A stretch of DNA of 64,000 nt. Source: Paralcaligenes ureilyticus (GTDB lineage: Bacteria; Pseudomonadota; Gammaproteobacteria; Burkholderiales; Burkholderiaceae_B). The DNA lies in contig NZ_SMAJ01000008.1 of NCBI RefSeq assembly GCF_004346225.1, positions 62,001 through 126,000 of the forward strand, read 5' to 3'. A program made the position numbers and the translations under genes. A model generated the notes under the pieces. The model saw only the letters and a program-made list of their open reading frames with translations. It searched no databases and was not told where the DNA came from. This document shows positions 34,555-42,527 of this stretch, one piece after another (within the stretch, counting starts at the first letter, position 1; each line of letters opens with the position of its first letter).

Positions 34555-35412
34555 ATGACTGATCCCAAGATCGACTATATTCGCGTGTTTCCTGCGGACG
34601 AGCTTGGGGGTAACCCCGCTGCTATCGTCCTGGAGGCCGACGGCCTTTCGCTTCTTGAAATGCAAGGCATTGCCGCCGACTATGGCCACGAAAGCGGGTT
34701 TGTCGTCCACCCGTCCACTCCGGGCACGGATTTTCGCTTCCGGTTTTTCGTACCGAACCACGAGATGGAAATGTGTGGGCACGCCACGTTGGGTGCGCTG
34801 TGGCTTCTGAGGCGGGCAGGGCGGTGGCGCACCGACTTTGCCAAGGTCGAGACGTTAAGCGGCGTAGTCATTGGCGAGTTTCAGGCCAAGACCGGGTTGA
34901 TTCGGATTAGCCAGCCGGCCGGCCGTGTCGTCCCGATCGCGCATGGCGGTGTGATTGACCAGATACTCGAGACGCTTGGCTTGAGTGCCGACGAGTTGAT
35001 GCCCGTCGGGATAGTCAATGCAACGACCAGCCGGACAAAAACGCTGATTCCGCTTCGGTCAGTCGAGCGTCTTAATAAGCTAACACCCAAACTGTCTCAG
35101 ATAAAAGCTGTCTGTGACGCACTTGGCTCGACCGGGCTCTACCCATTCGCCGCGGGGAGCACTGAAAAAAATGCGTTCCAGGCACGGCAGTTCCCACGCT
35201 CATCGGGCTATCCGGAGGATGCGGCAACCGGCATCGCTGCCGCGGCCCTTCTCTACGGAGCGTTGCGTTATGGTCTCGTCACGTTGTCAAACGATGTGGT
35301 GAAGATCAGGCAAGGCGTTGCGATGGGGCGGGCGTCGGAGATTTTCGTGCAGTTTCAAGCCCCGGGCGATGCGAGCAAGGGGTGTTGGGTTAGCGGTGCC
35401 GTCGACTGTTAA
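34555..35412 (+). CDS. PhzF family isomerase/epimerase-like protein
   Basis: This 285-residue PhzF-like protein starts DYIRVFPADELGGNPAAIV, with the GNPxA motif. The catalytic-type glutamate is in DYGHESGFVV, and EMCGHATLGALW and PEDAATGIAAAALLYG are the substrate-binding blocks. Members isomerise or epimerise small cyclic acids, and most have no known substrate. It is complete, unlike the remnant at 16068, and comes from a different branch (AATG rather than PATG). The last two genes upstream are close enough for an operon. Confidence 0.9.
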   Translation: MTDPKIDYIRVFPADELGGNPAAIVLEADGLSLLEMQGIAADYGHESGFVVHPSTPGTDFRFRFFVPNHEMEMCGHATLGALWLLRRAGRWRTDFAKVETLSGVVIGEFQAKTGLIRISQPAGRVVPIAHGGVIDQILETLGLSADELMPVGIVNATTSRTKTLIPLRSVERLNKLTPKLSQIKAVCDALGSTGLYPFAAGSTEKNAFQARQFPRSSGYPEDAATGIAAAALLYGALRYGLVTLSNDVVKIRQGVAMGRASEIFVQFQAPGDASKGCWVSGAVDC

Positions 35413-35910
35413 GTGAAGCTTATGGATGCAAGATGCGCTACAGTTGAATGCGATCTTGTGCTGATGCCGGATAGGAAGGCTCATCTTCGGGAATTTGTGG
35501 AAGTCAGAATGAGTAATCTCATGTCATATCCGTAATGTGTTGAGGGAGGAGAGCTGGGGCGGGGCTCAGTAGTTGCAAAAAATTCAACAACTGCGTCCGA
35601 TGGCAAAACTTACCAAGACGATTATTTCAACCTTGGTGATCCGGCTGATTGAGCACTTTATCCTGCTGGGGAAGCCTGGCGGGGATAAGGGTAAGGATCG
35701 ATAGCAATCCACGTGCTGGATAGGCCAATCAAGTCCTGATGTCGCCGGCAATTAGTGGGTCAAATTCGATTGCTGCTGACACTGATCATGGCATGTGCTG
35801 TTAGATGCGTTAGAGTGTTGCTTGTAACCGCAGCTCTCGGCCAAAGGCGGTCACCGGCTAGCGGAAGTCGCTGTATTCTCAATGCGAACAGTGTTAATAG
35901 GAATGATGCG
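35413..35910. other. Gap of about 500 bases at the left side of the AT-richer island
   Basis: No full gene is visible. A 34-codon ORF (35600-35704, product starting MAKLTKTIIS) has no ribosome site. CAGTAGTTG and CAACAACTG form a nine-base inverted repeat with one mismatch at about 35569-35595. The composition changes here from the GC-rich neighbours. Confidence 0.4.
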
Positions 35911-36885
35911 ATGCTCTTCAGGCCATATCCGGGAACGCGCAAGGACTTGGATCTTCTCACGGGAATTGCTCCTGTATTTCGGATCGATGCGGGTACCAAT
36001 GAGGCGCATTTAATAGGGACGGGGTTCTGGGTCACCGACGTGGGCCACTTGGTGACTGCGTGGCATGTCATTCAGGAAAATATCGGCGAAGATGGCGTGG
36101 ATCGCGGCCCGATATTCGCCATTCAAACGTTTCCCGATGGGAGTCTCGTTGTCCGCTCTTTCAAGAAATCGGATAAACATCCTCGGTTTGACTTGGCATT
36201 GAGTGAGACGGTGACGACTCCACCACGTGCTGATCGACCAACAATGCCAATAGCAATGTCACTTGATGAATTGAGCATTGGCGACCCAGTGTTCAGCTTT
36301 GCAGTGTTGGCAGATGATCAGATTTTCGAAAATGAAAAGTTGCCAGGCCATACCATCTATAAGTTCAATGGCGATATATCGGGAGATTTCTTGCCCAGAC
36401 CAGCTTCAGTAAAATTCGCAGTTCGACTGAGTTTTGGTCACGTTTCGATGATCTTCGAACAAATGAGAGATCGTGTCATGCTGCCGTTCCCGTGTATCCA
36501 GACGGATGTCCCGATATACGGAGGAAACAGCGGAGGACCATTGTTCGACGTGCGCGGTCGTATCAGCGCAGCCCATTGCACTAGCTTCGGGGGTAATGAT
36601 ATTGCTTTCCACGTTCCGATACTGGGGGTACTTCGTCTTCAGGCGCGGGCGCAATCCTTTGGCATTAAGGACTCAGCGAGGACGCAACGCTCCATTCTCG
36701 AGCTGGCCATCATGCAGAAGGTTTCATTTGACCCTCCAATGCTGGATGCAGATAGACTCGTGCGATCAGTCTTGCTGTGGCTCTGGTATGCGACGAAGTG
36801 TCTCGCCAGAAGAGAACGTCCTTCGATGAACGTTCATTTTTCTACCACTAGGTCTATGATGGAATCGGAGAAATCGGCCCAATAA
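35911..36885 (+). CDS. Trypsin-like serine peptidase (S1/DegP-like)
   Basis: This 324-residue protein has a complete chymotrypsin-type triad: His52 in VTAWHVIQ, Asp94 in RFDLALSE, and Ser207 in GGNSGGPLFD. No PDZ domain follows. Instead there is a basic tail of about 80 residues without clear homology. The ATG at 35911 has AGGA eight bases upstream and gives a cytoplasmic protein. A longer frame from 35755 could add a hydrophobic N-terminus. Codon use is AT-richer than in neighbours. Trypsin-like peptidases of this kind occur in accessory and defence regions. The target is unknown. Confidence 0.85.
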   Translation: MLFRPYPGTRKDLDLLTGIAPVFRIDAGTNEAHLIGTGFWVTDVGHLVTAWHVIQENIGEDGVDRGPIFAIQTFPDGSLVVRSFKKSDKHPRFDLALSETVTTPPRADRPTMPIAMSLDELSIGDPVFSFAVLADDQIFENEKLPGHTIYKFNGDISGDFLPRPASVKFAVRLSFGHVSMIFEQMRDRVMLPFPCIQTDVPIYGGNSGGPLFDVRGRISAAHCTSFGGNDIAFHVPILGVLRLQARAQSFGIKDSARTQRSILELAIMQKVSFDPPMLDADRLVRSVLLWLWYATKCLARRERPSMNVHFSTTRSMMESEKSAQ

Positions 36886-36909
36886 TTCGTGAATTTATGG
36901 GATGGCATC

Positions 36910-37074
36910 ATGCACTATAGCGAGGGCCTTAATACTAAGCCTGCCCGCGGCTTTAGTTCCACGATGCTCGTCTTTAATCGAAACGAACTACTTGGCTCTG
37001 AGGGAATGCCGTTTGTTTTTGATCGGGTACGGTCGATCATTGATAGTCAAGAGTCGGCCATAACCAGCCATTGA
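36910..37074 (+). CDS. Small hypothetical protein (54 aa)
   Basis: A 54-residue ORF follows the peptidase gene by 24 bases. It starts MHYSEGLNTKPARGFSS and has no membrane segment or recognised motif. A GTG at 36889 is an alternative start. Its stop at 37074 overlaps the left end of an attC-like sequence, as in gene cassettes. Weak coding evidence, unknown function. Confidence 0.3.
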   Translation: MHYSEGLNTKPARGFSSTMLVFNRNELLGSEGMPFVFDRVRSIIDSQESAITSH

Positions 37075-37140
37075 GGATTTATCTCGATAGCGGGCATTCC
37101 AGCCGGAATCCTGGCGTCCGTACTGTTGGAGTTGTTATAC
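37058..37140. other. Possible attC-like recombination site 1
   Basis: CCATAAC (37058-37064) and GTTATAC (37134-37140) bracket 83 bases with internal dyads (ATTCCAGCCGGAAT), and the left end overlaps the stop of the small ORF. This is the geometry of an integron attC, but the core pairing is imperfect. Confidence 0.3.
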
Positions 37141-37162
37141 GGACCTAGCCGAGGTCCTTTCC
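37141..37162 (+). terminator. Short hairpin GGACCT-AGCCG-AGGTCC with T-rich tail
   Basis: A perfect six-base stem (37141-37146 and 37152-37157) is followed by TTTCCTT. It could terminate transcription from the peptidase side before the gene at 37255. Confidence 0.35.
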
Positions 37163-37254
37163 TTGTCCGGCGGGTGATTCCGACTGCATAATGGGCGCAT
37201 CAATATCAATTCGTATATGGAATCAGCGGGTCCGTTTAATAACAGTAGGGAGCA

Positions 37255-37920
37255 ATGGAGCATTTCGAGATATCGCAACGGGAATCGGGCCTTCACATTG
37301 AGGGATTTCCTGACGCAGTGAAGGTAATTGCTATTGAAGGCCCGCGCTCTAAACGCTTGGCTGATCTAGCCCTCCATAAGGATGACCTAGAGTTTGCCGA
37401 TGGTTGCCTAGATGCCATAAACCTCTCACCTGAAGGGCCATACGTCATTCGAGAGGCACTCTGGCGATCCGCTATCGTGCATTTCATGAAGTGCTTCGGT
37501 GACTCAGGCGCGCGTTTCCAGCTCTCATCAGCCAAGATACTGAAGGGAGAACGGCCCGAGGCCTCAATAGCCTTTAAGTATTTTAAGCACCTTAGAAACA
37601 AGCATTTCGTTCATGACGAGAACTCATATGCTCAGAGCCTCCCCGGCGCAATCCTGAATAGCGAGACGAAGAGCTACAAGATAGAGAAGATCGTCTGCTT
37701 CGCTGCAATAGCGGGAACTCTAGCGCAAGAAAATTACAGCAACCTCAAATTGTTAATCCAGAAGTCGCGCTCGTGGGTCATCTCGGAATTCGATCAGCTG
37801 TGCAGCACGCTTACAGCCGAGTTGGAACGCGAACCATACGAGAGACTACTTAAGAAGGAATCGCTGGCGTTTCGCGCACCAATCATTGGTGAGATTCATA
37901 AGAACCGAAATGTGCCCTAA
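37255..37920 (+). CDS. Hypothetical protein with a HEPN-type RNase motif
   Basis: This 221-residue protein has no family I recognise. It is helix-rich and carries HLRNKHFVHDENSY, in which Arg114 and His120 are separated by five residues. That matches the R-x4-6-H signature of HEPN ribonucleases found in toxin and phage-defence systems. The second half is helical with a charged C-terminus. There is no signal or membrane segment. It is flanked on both sides by attC-like sites and is AT-richer than its surroundings, so it may be a mobile gene cassette. The RNase idea is inference from one motif. Confidence 0.6.
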   Translation: MEHFEISQRESGLHIEGFPDAVKVIAIEGPRSKRLADLALHKDDLEFADGCLDAINLSPEGPYVIREALWRSAIVHFMKCFGDSGARFQLSSAKILKGERPEASIAFKYFKHLRNKHFVHDENSYAQSLPGAILNSETKSYKIEKIVCFAAIAGTLAQENYSNLKLLIQKSRSWVISEFDQLCSTLTAELEREPYERLLKKESLAFRAPIIGEIHKNRNVP

Positions 37921-38010
37921 CCCGTCACTCAAGCGGTACGCCCGCAAGCTGCATTTGCCGGTTCCCTCCGCTCTTCGGGCTCCGGCGGCCGGATACCTTA
38001 AACGTAATGC
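37915..38010. other. Possible attC-like recombination site 2
   Basis: Starting in the stop codon of the preceding gene, CCCTAAC (37915-37921) is followed by CACTCAAGCGG, and the site closes with ACCTTAAACG and GTAATGC (38004-38010). These correspond to the R''/L'' and L'/R' blocks of attC sites. The next ORF starts only 12 bases later, as in integron cassettes. Confidence 0.4.
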
Positions 38011-38022
38011 ATCGAAAGCCTA

Positions 38023-38529
38023 ATGAAGGACTACGTTGCTGTTGTCGCTGCCATAATTGCCGGAATCTTCGCGGTCGTGTCAGCATTTATCGCATGGAGG
38101 CTAAAGAATTCCAGCGATGATCGTGCCCGAAAGGTTTCTCTGGAGAAGGAGCGCCGAGACGAGATCAAAGGGCTGTACGAAAACACCTTCGTCTTGTTCG
38201 AGCAAGCCATTCGCCAGGTGCAACATAGGGAACAGTTCACGTTGGCGCGCGAGTTCAGCCAAACAAACGCAAAGATTCATTTGCTGGCTCCGCAAGAAAT
38301 TACAGACCGATACCTGAAGGTTGCTTGCCTGTTGGAAGACTGGTCTCAGCTTCACGCTAAGGCATCGCCGCGCCAGCTTGATCTAAACGGTCAAACGGTC
38401 ACACTCATTCAATCTCCCGATTCCACCGCCGCATTCAAAGAGCCCGCTAGGGCTGCCTACGAGTCGTTAATTACCGAGCTACGGAGCCTCACCAAGGCAA
38501 TGCGCGAGGGGTTAATCGCCGATGCATAA
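38023..38529 (+). CDS. Membrane-anchored coiled-coil hypothetical protein
   Basis: This 168-residue protein has one N-terminal membrane helix (about residues 4-25, VAVVAAIIAGIFAVVSAFIA) followed by a charged coiled-coil-like helix and a helical cytoplasmic domain. No enzyme motif is visible. It starts 12 bases after an attC-like site and ends at the left core of another, which suggests a gene cassette. Cassette genes often encode such uncharacterised small proteins. Function unknown. Confidence 0.65.
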   Translation: MKDYVAVVAAIIAGIFAVVSAFIAWRLKNSSDDRARKVSLEKERRDEIKGLYENTFVLFEQAIRQVQHREQFTLAREFSQTNAKIHLLAPQEITDRYLKVACLLEDWSQLHAKASPRQLDLNGQTVTLIQSPDSTAAFKEPARAAYESLITELRSLTKAMREGLIADA

Positions 38530-38592
38530 CCTCTCAGTCGAGTGGGCCTGCGCGAAAAGCTGTACAGGCCGCTCACTTCTGCATTTCTGACG
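38524..38592. other. Possible attC-like recombination site 3 (degenerate right end)
   Basis: GCATAAC (38524-38530) overlaps the end of the membrane-protein gene. GTCGAGTGGGCCTG pairs imperfectly with CAGGCCGCTCAC about 35 bases on. The closing core that should pair with GCATAAC is degraded (GCATTTC). Confidence 0.35.
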
Positions 38593-38631
38593 GCCCGCTT
38601 TCCAAAACTGGCTACTTCTACTTTGGGTCGA

Positions 38632-38842
38632 GGCTGTGTGAAAACGTTAAAAATCTGAGGGTCTGGAAAATCGACCTTTCGGATCGATCGCTATTCAATT
38701 ATTTTCGCCTTGGGAAGGGCCTCCCTACCCACGTGTTTTCACGAAATTTGAGTTTTCAGGCAGCCTCGGTCGATTTGAGACACTGGTGATACGCTTCAAT
38801 CGGCCCATAGTGGGCATGGGGGTCTCGTTCCTCGGTCACATC
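38632..38842 (-). mobile_element. IS remnant: transposase C-terminus plus terminal inverted repeat
   Basis: On the minus strand an open stretch reads EERDPHAHYGPIEAYHQCLK and stops at a TGA near 38758, like a DDE transposase tail. After about 110 noncoding bases comes the end sequence CGTTTTCACACAGCC (38646-38632), typical of an IS terminal repeat. The rest of the element is missing; upstream the frame is closed at 38843, next to gph. The family is uncertain. Confidence 0.5.
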
Positions 38843-38851
38843 ACCGCTGTG

Positions 38852-39577
38852 CTAGGTCGTAGTTTCATAGAGCGGATTAACAGAACGCGGCCCATTGAGC
38901 AGGGCGGCGCAGGCGCCCACCAAGTCATCGAAGTGATGCAGCAGGATATCCGGCGCAAGTTCGACAGCCGGGATTTCGGTGTAGCCGAAGTCAACCAGTA
39001 TCAACGGCGTCCCGGCAGCTCTCGCGGCTCCGGCGTCGGTGCCAGCATCGCCAACCATGATAGTGCGAGCCAGATCGCCGCCCACAGCTTCCACGGCTTC
39101 GATCAGGTGAGCCGCGCTGGGCTTGGCCGCTGTGACGGAGTCAATGCCCACCACACCCTCGAACAGTCCCGCCATGTCTAGCTTGGTCAATAAGCTACGT
39201 GATAGATCGGTGGGCTTATTGGTGCAGACTACCAGCTTAGCGCCTGCCGCCTTTAGGACTTTCAGAGCGTCGATCACACCCGGAAACGGCAGGCTTTCAT
39301 CGGCGATATGGTCGCTATAGTAATTAATGAAACGACCGAAAAGGGCAGCGGTGCGTGCGGCTGGGTCTTGCTCTCCAGCGATCTCAAGGCCCCACTGCAG
39401 CAGCCATCGGGCTCCACGACTGATGAAGGGTCGACCCTCGTCGTAGGCCAGAGGTTTGAAGCCTTCTGTGATCAGGATTGCGTTCACGGCTCCGATCAGG
39501 TCGGGGGCCGATTCGACCAGGGTTCCATCGAGGTCGAAGGCGATAGTCGCCCCGTTAAGGGCGATGAGGTTGGTCAC
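38852..39577 (-). CDS. gph: Phosphoglycolate phosphatase (HAD superfamily)
   Basis: This 241-residue HAD hydrolase has motif I in IAFDLDGTLVES (nucleophile Asp), motif II Thr in LVVCTNKP, motif III Lys in AAKPSAAHL, and motif IV MVGDAGTDAGAARAAG. The cap-domain position and length fit Gph, which removes 2-phosphoglycolate formed from DNA repair or oxygenation. The start is a GTG at 39577, 18 bases after an AGAGGAG stretch. The C-terminus (NPLYETTT) may have been altered where the IS remnant abuts. Other HAD substrates cannot be excluded. Confidence 0.85.
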   Translation of the reverse strand: MTNLIALNGATIAFDLDGTLVESAPDLIGAVNAILITEGFKPLAYDEGRPFISRGARWLLQWGLEIAGEQDPAARTAALFGRFINYYSDHIADESLPFPGVIDALKVLKAAGAKLVVCTNKPTDLSRSLLTKLDMAGLFEGVVGIDSVTAAKPSAAHLIEAVEAVGGDLARTIMVGDAGTDAGAARAAGTPLILVDFGYTEIPAVELAPDILLHHFDDLVGACAALLNGPRSVNPLYETTT

Positions 39578-39782
39578 AGTGCGGGGCTCCTCTTTGGGCC
39601 AAAGAATTCAGCCAAATTATATACGCCATGGCTTAGCGTTCGCGATGCTTAACGATGATCCTGAATATCGAAGCGCGTGGGCACCATATCTGCTGGCCAT
39701 TTGATTGCTTCAAACATACTTTTTTTCCTTGGTTGTTGGGGACTGCCGGCTGGCCGTTCCGTCAGTGCGCAGATCGCGAAGC

Positions 39783-40577
39783 TCAGGGGATCGAGCGAAT
39801 GACGCCGCCGTCGACGCGCAGTGCGGCGCCGCTCGTACCGGAAGCCTGCTCCGAGCAGACGTAAATCACCATGTTTGCGACTTCCTCGGTCGTCGTGAAC
39901 CGGTTGATCAGCGTCGTCGGGCGCATCGTCTTAAGGAAGTTTTGCTCCGCGTCCTGCTGCGTGATGCCCTGTTCCTCAGCGGTTGCCTTCATCCAGTTAC
40001 CCAGGATCTCGGATCGGGTCGGCCCGGGCAAAACCGCATTGACGGTGACGCCAGTCCCACCGACCAGCTCTGCAAGCCCCCTCGATACGGCGAGCTGTGC
40101 GGTCTTTGTCATGCCGTAGTCGATCATTTCCTTGGGAATCGCTACCCCAGACTCGCTGCTGATAAACACGACGCGTCCCCAACCGCGCCTCACCATGCCA
40201 GGTACATAGTGCCGTGCGGCGCGCACGCCGCTCATGACATTGAGCTGGAACAGGTCAAGCCACTCGCTGTCCTTCTGTTCGAAGAAGCCATTGAGGTGGG
40301 CCGTACCGAGGTTGTTGACGAGAATGTCGGCATCCTTCACCTGAGCCACGAGGGCTGCTGATCCCTCAGCCGTTGAGAGGTCGGCGGCCACGCCCGTAAG
40401 GTCCGCCTCGGGCAACAGCGCACGCAGCTCTTGCAGCGCTGCTGCGACCCGCTGTTCTCCGCGCCCGTTGATGACGACCGATGCGCCCGCGCGTGCAAGG
40501 CCCTCGGCGATCGCGCGGCCAATGCCTGCCGTCGATCCGGTAACGATGGCCTTGCGGCCTTTAAGTTCGATTTTCAT
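39783..40577 (-). CDS. Short-chain dehydrogenase/reductase
   Basis: This 264-residue NAD(P)-dependent oxidoreductase has the nucleotide motif TGSTAGIGRAIAEGLARAGA, NNLGTA, the catalytic Ser in FISSESGV, and Tyr-x3-Lys in DYGMTKTAQL. The ATG at 40577 has GGAG ten bases upstream. The product is a typical 3-oxoacyl-reductase-like fold, but the substrate is unknown. The first codons overlap the end of a truncated SRPBCC gene. It is transcribed in the same direction as the F420-reductase-like gene upstream. Confidence 0.92.
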   Translation of the reverse strand: MKIELKGRKAIVTGSTAGIGRAIAEGLARAGASVVINGRGEQRVAAALQELRALLPEADLTGVAADLSTAEGSAALVAQVKDADILVNNLGTAHLNGFFEQKDSEWLDLFQLNVMSGVRAARHYVPGMVRRGWGRVVFISSESGVAIPKEMIDYGMTKTAQLAVSRGLAELVGGTGVTVNAVLPGPTRSEILGNWMKATAEEQGITQQDAEQNFLKTMRPTTLINRFTTTEEVANMVIYVCSEQASGTSGAALRVDGGVIRSIP

Positions 40578-40834
40578 GCTGTTTTTCTCCAATAGTGTGT
40601 GAGTTAAGTGATCCATCCGCTGCGCGGGCAAGACGTTCGACCCAGTCCTGGTGATAGCGGTAAAGTCCACCGGGATGCTTGTGTCCGAGCACGTCGAGGA
40701 ACCAGGGACCCTGTTGCGTCTCCTCCGTCAGCACGTGACAACCTTCGTCAGTAGGAGTGATGACCCAGCCGTGGTAGGCGCTCGAACCGGTCTCGTCGCC
40801 GTCGACTGTCGTGGCCCATCGCTCACTTCTCTTT
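40561..40834 (-). pseudogene. SRPBCC-fold remnant, C-terminal part
   Basis: Between the gene at 40823 and the SDR gene the minus strand encodes SSAYHGWVITPTDEGCHVL, TQQGPWFL and YRYHQDWVERLARAA, the last strand and long helix of an SRPBCC (polyketide-cyclase-like) protein. It stops at 40561, inside the SDR start. No start codon or N-terminal domain exists, as upstream it runs into the end of the next gene. A deletion removed about half of the gene. Confidence 0.65.
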
Positions 40835-41425
40835 CTTGAATAGGTCTTGAAAAATTAGCGGCGCCCAGCTCTTGTCCCGGGCCTGCACGAGCTGACCGCC
40901 TTGCGCGATCTTGCCGAGACTGACCGGCGCGTAGCCGAGTTTCTCGACCAGGGCGGCGACCGTCGCGGTCGCGCCTTCGTCGTCGCTCGATAGAAAGATC
41001 ACTCGACGGCCTCCGGCGGTGGCAGGATCCTGTGCGAGCACCCCCGCGGGCAGATGGTTGAATGCCTTCACGAGGTGCGCGCCAGGCAGTGCTTTCGCCA
41101 CAATCGCTGAGGAAGGCAGATTGTCGAGGTCGGACAGCGGCACGCCGTAGGCATTGGTGGCGTCGATGACGACCTTGCCCTGCCAAGTTGGGGCGGCCTT
41201 GGCAACGTCGCGGTGCGCCCAGAATGGAACCGCCAGGATGATCACGTCGGCCTTGAGTGCTTCCTGAAGCGTCAGCGGAACCACTTTGTTGCCGTATTCC
41301 TGCGCCATCGATGCGATGGATTCTGGTCCGCGCGTATTGGCGACGCCGATGGCGGTGCCGCTACGAGCGAATTGCCGGGCTAGGGCTTTACCGATGTTGC
41401 CGGTTCCGATGATGGAGTAAGTCAT
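40823..41425 (-). CDS. NADPH-dependent F420 reductase-like oxidoreductase
   Basis: This 200-residue Rossmann protein starts MTYSIIGTGNIGKALARQFA, the dinucleotide-binding GxGxxG motif, and shares the FNO/ProC_N layout: ILAVPFWAH, VVIDATNAYG and LVKAFNHLPA. Homologs in organisms without F420 use NADPH to reduce a small substrate, so the name is only structural. It is divergent from the LysR gene at 41587 and upstream of the SDR gene. Together these look like a LysR-controlled reductase locus. Confidence 0.9.
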   Translation of the reverse strand: MTYSIIGTGNIGKALARQFARSGTAIGVANTRGPESIASMAQEYGNKVVPLTLQEALKADVIILAVPFWAHRDVAKAAPTWQGKVVIDATNAYGVPLSDLDNLPSSAIVAKALPGAHLVKAFNHLPAGVLAQDPATAGGRRVIFLSSDDEGATATVAALVEKLGYAPVSLGKIAQGGQLVQARDKSWAPLIFQDLFKKEK

Positions 41426-41546
41426 GTTGAATTCCTTGAATGAACGTTTGTGAATTTCGGGACCATCGTGGATTCGTTCACTTCAGATTGCCCCGCACTG
41501 TTCGAATGATGGCGGTCAATATGTATTTTGAAAAGAGAGTATATTT

Positions 41547-41561
41547 AGATGGAATCCATCT
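41547..41561. promoter_or_regulatory. Perfect dyad AGATGG-AAT-CCATCT, likely LysR site
   Basis: A 15-base perfect inverted repeat lies 26 bases before the LysR start and 121 bases before the divergent reductase gene. A second AGATGG-like half-site (GAGATGG) follows at about 41568. Good position for autoregulation and activation of the divergent gene. Confidence 0.5.
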
Positions 41562-41586
41562 ATTTTTGAGATGGAAGGACACGTGA

Positions 41587-42507
41587 ATGCTTGATGGCGT
41601 CTCTTTGGACCAACTTAGAACCTTCATCGCCGCCGTGGATGAGGGCAGCTTCTCGGCCGCAGCTCGAAAGCTCAACCGCGTTCAATCGGCAGTGAGCGGC
41701 TGGGTCGGGGGTCTGGAAGACCAAATCGGGGTCAAGCTGTTTGACCGCTCGGGTCGGTTCCCCAAGCTCACGCCGGAGGGCGTGCTGTTGCTCGCAGACG
41801 CTCGAAACATCGTGTCAGGGGTCGATACGCTGAAGGCTCGTGCCAAGCTCATGAATTCAGGCGTAGAGGCTGAACTTTCCGTGGTAGTCGATGTGTTCTT
41901 TCCGGCCACCGTTGTCAGCGCCGTTGCGAAAGCGTTCGCGCGCCAGTTTCCGTTGACGCCGCTGCGCCTCTTCGTGGAGGGCTTGGGCGCTGCCTATCTG
42001 CCCGTTCTGGACGGCCGATGCAGCCTGGGCATACTGACTCCGTTGCCCCAGACATTTCCGTCATTGGTGAGTGAGCGACTGGGCGAATTGCCCTTGGTCG
42101 CGGTCGCTTCAGCATGTCATCCACTCGCGAACTTTAGCCATCGGATACCACGGCGTGAGTTGGCGAAACATGTACAACTTGTGCTCACCGACAGGTCCGA
42201 CCTCACGGTCGGCCGGGACTTCGGCGTCGCATCGCCGTCGACTTGGCGTCTGGCGGATTTGTCAACCAAATATGCGTTTCTCAAAGACTGCGTGGGGTGG
42301 GGAGGGATGCCCTTGCACATGGTTGCGAAAGACATCGCTGCAGGCACGTTGGTCGTTCTAGATGTGGATGAAATGCCGCGCACAGGTTTCATGCTGACGA
42401 TGTCCGCATTTCACCAGCCTTCGCAACCGCCTGGACCCGCAGGCAAATGGTTCGTTGACCATCTGAAGACCTTGTGGGAGCAAGACGATGTCGTTCAGGT
42501 GCCGTAG
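41587..42507 (+). CDS. LysR-family transcriptional regulator
   Basis: This 306-residue protein begins MLDGVSLDQLRTFIAAVDEG. Its helix-turn-helix is in SFSAAARKLNRVQSAVSGWV, and an effector domain of about 210 residues follows. It is divergent from the F420-reductase-like gene and is the likely controller of that gene and of the SDR. The ATG follows a weak AAGGAC. Its 3' end is followed by a truncated MarR gene on the same strand. Confidence 0.92.
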   Translation: MLDGVSLDQLRTFIAAVDEGSFSAAARKLNRVQSAVSGWVGGLEDQIGVKLFDRSGRFPKLTPEGVLLLADARNIVSGVDTLKARAKLMNSGVEAELSVVVDVFFPATVVSAVAKAFARQFPLTPLRLFVEGLGAAYLPVLDGRCSLGILTPLPQTFPSLVSERLGELPLVAVASACHPLANFSHRIPRRELAKHVQLVLTDRSDLTVGRDFGVASPSTWRLADLSTKYAFLKDCVGWGGMPLHMVAKDIAAGTLVVLDVDEMPRTGFMLTMSAFHQPSQPPGPAGKWFVDHLKTLWEQDDVVQVP

Positions 42508-42527
42508 GTAGATGGCCTGCCGCCCGG

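Noticed and set aside
39640-39704. Short ORF ending YRSAWAPYLLAI upstream of gph
   Set aside because: Under 25 codons, no ribosome site, and not assignable to any protein.
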